Translations under genes and position numbers: made by a program
NCBI RefSeq assembly: GCF_026230175.1
Contig: NZ_CP104208.1
Location: 1,240,001 to 1,304,000, forward strand
Direction of reading: 5' to 3'
Source: Desulfovibrio mangrovi
GTDB taxonomy: Bacteria > Desulfobacterota > Desulfovibrionia > Desulfovibrionales > Desulfovibrionaceae
Length of the DNA: 64,000 bases
Notes under the pieces: generated by a model
Told to the model about the DNA's origin: nothing
The model's database searches: none
Seen by the model: the letters and a program-made list of their open reading frames with translations, nothing else
Shown here: in pieces, positions 61,732 to 64,000 of the stretch
Layout: each line of letters begins with the position of its first letter
Position numbering within the stretch: the stretch's first letter is position 1

Positions 61732-63384
61732 CTAATACAGACGGACCAGCCGCGTATCAGGATAGTATTTCTCAAGAATTCCTTCATAGGTCGCACCCGC
61801 CAGGGCCATTCCCTGTGCTCCCCACTGGCTCATGCCCACGCCATGTCCGTACCCCACACCGGAAAGAACAAGCGAACCTCCCTGCCACTCCATGGAGCAC
61901 AGCGTGGACCGCATGCGTTCCGCCCCCAACATGAGCCTGAACGCATTGCCCTTCATTTCCACAGACCGGTCCGGCGTCTCGATGACCACCGTCCCCACCC
62001 TGCCGGAGCCCGTTCGCCGCCCGACGTGCACAGCCTGCACGCCGTCCACGTTAAAACCGCTTTCACGCATCCTCGCGGCTATGTCATTTGCCGCCACGAC
62101 AAGCTCCCAACGCATGTCGCGGGCACGGTTCGAAATCTCGTCGTGTTGCACCCGATAGTACGGCATATCCGCCGTCCACACCTGACTATCATCCTCAAGC
62201 ACCCCGCCGCTGTGCGAATGAAAATAGCTGAGCACCACCCTGCCGCCAAACTGCAGCGCCATGCCGCGGGTCTGCCGCACGGCAGCACGGGTTTGCCGGT
62301 TCCCCATGGCAAGGCCGCCGTATACCTGAAAGCCTGTGTCCGCCGCAACGTCATAGGCTTTTTCCTGTGATCTTCCTGCCAGATACAAGGCGTAGGATCG
62401 CGCCGCCACGGTCTGCGCCTGCAACGCCGCAGGAGAAAAAGACGCAGGCATCTCCGCTGGCAACACTCCCTCAAGATAGCTTTCCATTCCCAACGTATTG
62501 ACCACGAGCACCTGCCCGCCTTGCGCAAGCAGAGAAAGGGCTCCGCCGTACTCCGCAGGAGAATTGCCCAGCTTCATGCGTTGGTTCTGCGCAAGGAGGA
62601 ATGAAGCCGCCTTGCCCGCAGGCCGACCGTCAAGCAACAACGCTCCCTGCCTGACTGCGCAATGGTGCGAACCAGCCTGAAGCACCACACCACCCTGCTG
62701 AAGGGCAACCGGCGCGGAAAGATGAAACGTGAGATCAGAGGCGCGGGCAATGGCCACCCTGAGGACTGGCTCCCCTTTGAGGGGCTGCAGACTCCCTTCA
62801 CCACCCTGCAAGGCGTCCTGCCCAACCTTGGGGGAAGTTTCTGTACGCATTCGTTCCAGCATGAAAAGAGCTGTCTCACGGCGATCTGCCTTGGGGTAGC
62901 GCAACAGGTAGGTCTGGAAGGTAGCGCGGGCTTCCGGCAGACGCTCCTGCTCGTACAGAATCATGCCCGCATTGAAATAGGCGTTCTCCAACACCGGAAG
63001 CGCGGGGTGCACACGCATGGCGGCACCATAGGCTGCAAGCGCCTCGTCCGGTTGTCCGAGAAACAAGGAGTAGATGTCTCCCATGCGGACAAGAGCCTCC
63101 GCACGGTCTTCGGGGCGCGTGCTGAACGTCTGGATCATATTCCACGTATCCACGCATTCCAGCAGATCACCGGAATCGAGCAGATGTGCCGCGCGAGTCT
63201 TGAGGGGGACAGGATCGAAGGAAAAGGCCAGAACAGGGGAGGCATTCAGAAGCGTGATGACCATCAGAACCGGGAGGCAAAACGGGACAAACAAGCACTG
63301 TTTGATAAAAGGGAGCAGAAGCGCAAGGCCGGAACGTCCGCCCTCACTCTGTTCATCTGATTGCCGCAGTTCAGATACCTTCAT
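61732..63384 (-). CDS. SpoIID/LytB-domain protein with TPR-like N-terminus
   Basis: A 550-aa protein: hydrophobic signal or anchor (CLFVPFCLPVLMVITLLNASPVLAFS), a helical repeat region (YFNAGMILYEQERLPEARATFQTYL), then a SpoIID/LytB domain with YLEGVLPAEMP, LQAQTVAARSYAL, YFHSHSGG and YGHGVGMSQWGAQGMA. SpoIID is a transglycosylase acting on stem-peptide-free glycan in sporulators; homologues in non-sporulating Gram-negatives are less known. Next to an MltC-like enzyme, a cell-wall role is likely. AAGGAG precedes the ATG at 63384. Confidence 0.87.
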   Translation of the reverse strand: MKVSELRQSDEQSEGGRSGLALLLPFIKQCLFVPFCLPVLMVITLLNASPVLAFSFDPVPLKTRAAHLLDSGDLLECVDTWNMIQTFSTRPEDRAEALVRMGDIYSLFLGQPDEALAAYGAAMRVHPALPVLENAYFNAGMILYEQERLPEARATFQTYLLRYPKADRRETALFMLERMRTETSPKVGQDALQGGEGSLQPLKGEPVLRVAIARASDLTFHLSAPVALQQGGVVLQAGSHHCAVRQGALLLDGRPAGKAASFLLAQNQRMKLGNSPAEYGGALSLLAQGGQVLVVNTLGMESYLEGVLPAEMPASFSPAALQAQTVAARSYALYLAGRSQEKAYDVAADTGFQVYGGLAMGNRQTRAAVRQTRGMALQFGGRVVLSYFHSHSGGVLEDDSQVWTADMPYYRVQHDEISNRARDMRWELVVAANDIAARMRESGFNVDGVQAVHVGRRTGSGRVGTVVIETPDRSVEMKGNAFRLMLGAERMRSTLCSMEWQGGSLVLSGVGYGHGVGMSQWGAQGMALAGATYEGILEKYYPDTRLVRLY

Positions 63385-63468
63385 TGCCGCTCCTTTCCTG
63401 CCCTCACGACCCTCAGGGCTCACAGCCCATCAAGCGTCCGGACTACGCGCAACGCACCTGCAAGCCCC

Positions 63469-64000
63469 CTACCCGTGTTGCTCCAAAAATTTCTCCACCA
63501 GTTCATCCATGACGGCAAAATCCAAGGCCCCCACCCAGTTGATTTCCGCATCGCGCCGGAACCATGTCAGCTGCCGTTTTGCATACGCGCGCGTGTTCTT
63601 CAGCCAGAGCGCCTTGCATTCTTCCAAGGTCAGTTCGCCGGTCAGATGGCGGTAAACTTCCGCACAACCAATGCCGGACCACCCCGGAGCCTCAGGATTA
63701 TCACAGTGCTGACGGGCAAGTCTCCCCTCTTCCAGCGCCCCGAGTTCCAGCATGATATCAATACGCCTGCCCAGCAACGGAGTCAGCTCATCCAACGTGG
63801 TATGAACGCCCAGCCGAAGCCCCACATAGGGCGTTGGCTCCATGGGCTGCGCGTGCCACCAGCTGAAGGTCTTCCCCGTTCCCTCATGGACTTCAAGGGC
63901 ACGGCAGATACGCTGACGGTCATTGGGGTGAATTTTTGCGGCATAGTCAGGATCAATGGAGGCCAGACGGGCATGCAGCGCTTCCGGTCCGTGCAGATCG
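63469..64000 (-). CDS. miaA: tRNA dimethylallyltransferase MiaA (5' end beyond window)
   Basis: Adds a dimethylallyl group to A37 of tRNAs reading UNN codons. The visible 176 C-terminal residues include HPNDRQRICRALEVHEGTGK, GLRLGVHTTLDELTPLLGRRID, GIGCAEVYRHLTG and the diagnostic KNTRAYAKRQLTWFRRD. The N-terminal P-loop lies outside the window. The substrate DMAPP comes from the MEP pathway (ispDF, ispE in this window). Confidence 0.94.
   Translation of the reverse strand, partial: DLHGPEALHARLASIDPDYAAKIHPNDRQRICRALEVHEGTGKTFSWWHAQPMEPTPYVGLRLGVHTTLDELTPLLGRRIDIMLELGALEEGRLARQHCDNPEAPGWSGIGCAEVYRHLTGELTLEECKALWLKNTRAYAKRQLTWFRRDAEINWVGALDFAVMDELVEKFLEQHG

Noticed and set aside
1-64000. CRISPR arrays, insertion sequences, prophage or integrative elements
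   Set aside because: No direct-repeat array, transposase, integrase or phage gene was seen anywhere in the window.

Overview
The window is a bacterial chromosome segment of moderately high GC, densely coded, with no insertion sequence, prophage or CRISPR array that I can see. Gene content points to a Desulfovibrio-type anaerobic sulfate reducer (order Desulfovibrionales, species not determined). The evidence is a periplasmic [NiFeSe] hydrogenase with an in-frame selenocysteine UGA beside a periplasmic [NiFe] hydrogenase, a small assimilatory-type sulfite reductase, a ferredoxin-linked 2-oxoacid oxidoreductase and a MetH without reactivation domain. As far as I remember, gene order resembles Desulfovibrio vulgaris in several blocks.

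Region 1 (1-17.6 kb, mostly minus strand): clpA (partial)/clpS, a CYTH phosphatase or cyclase, the fluoride channel crcB with a DUF190 gene (plus strand), then a chemotaxis operon read right to left: a soluble MCP-like protein, cheY, cheA, cheR, cheB and a small sulfite reductase. Next come radA flanked by two related DUF3426-type genes, hpt, a GNAT acetyltransferase, a TlpA-like thioredoxin and metH. metH has a terminator-like hairpin in its leader.

Region 2 (17.8-31.6 kb, plus strand): a long housekeeping run of rpoH-type sigma factor, TPR lipoprotein, LolB-like lipoprotein, rpiB, cysS, an M48 protease, hslV, ispE, tRNA-Gln, prs, rplY, pth, carD and rho. It is the familiar lolB-ispE-tRNA-prs-rplY-pth order with extra genes inserted.

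Region 3 (31.6-39.5 kb): the hydrogenase block, hysB-hysA (Sec), a maturation protease, hynB-hynA, a second protease and hypC. The spacers hold several hairpins and a 24-bp dyad.

Region 4 (39.5-52.2 kb, plus strand): GDSL hydrolase, GGCT-like protein, ileS, lspA, a PLDc_N membrane protein, a CpoB-like lipoprotein, a NIL-ferredoxin, PilZ, cheZ, a thioredoxin-reductase-like flavoprotein without a normal NADPH motif, a CAU tRNA (probably Ile2), a NIF3 protein, a zinc-ribbon coiled-coil protein, the RNase P RNA and fused ispDF.

Region 5 (52.2-64 kb, mostly minus): a DsrE-like protein with korB and korA, ferritin, a small CxxC protein, a PP-loop PAPS-reductase-like protein, a PNPOx-like protein, two identical tRNA-Arg genes, a secreted unknown, glpX, a Skp-like lipoprotein, an MltC-like transglycosylase, a SpoIID-domain protein and miaA (partial).

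Together the genes cover periplasmic H2 oxidation, chemotaxis, envelope biogenesis, isoprenoid, nucleotide and cofactor supply, and translation. Start sites were chosen by Shine-Dalgarno position. All functions are read from sequence motifs; no database search was run.
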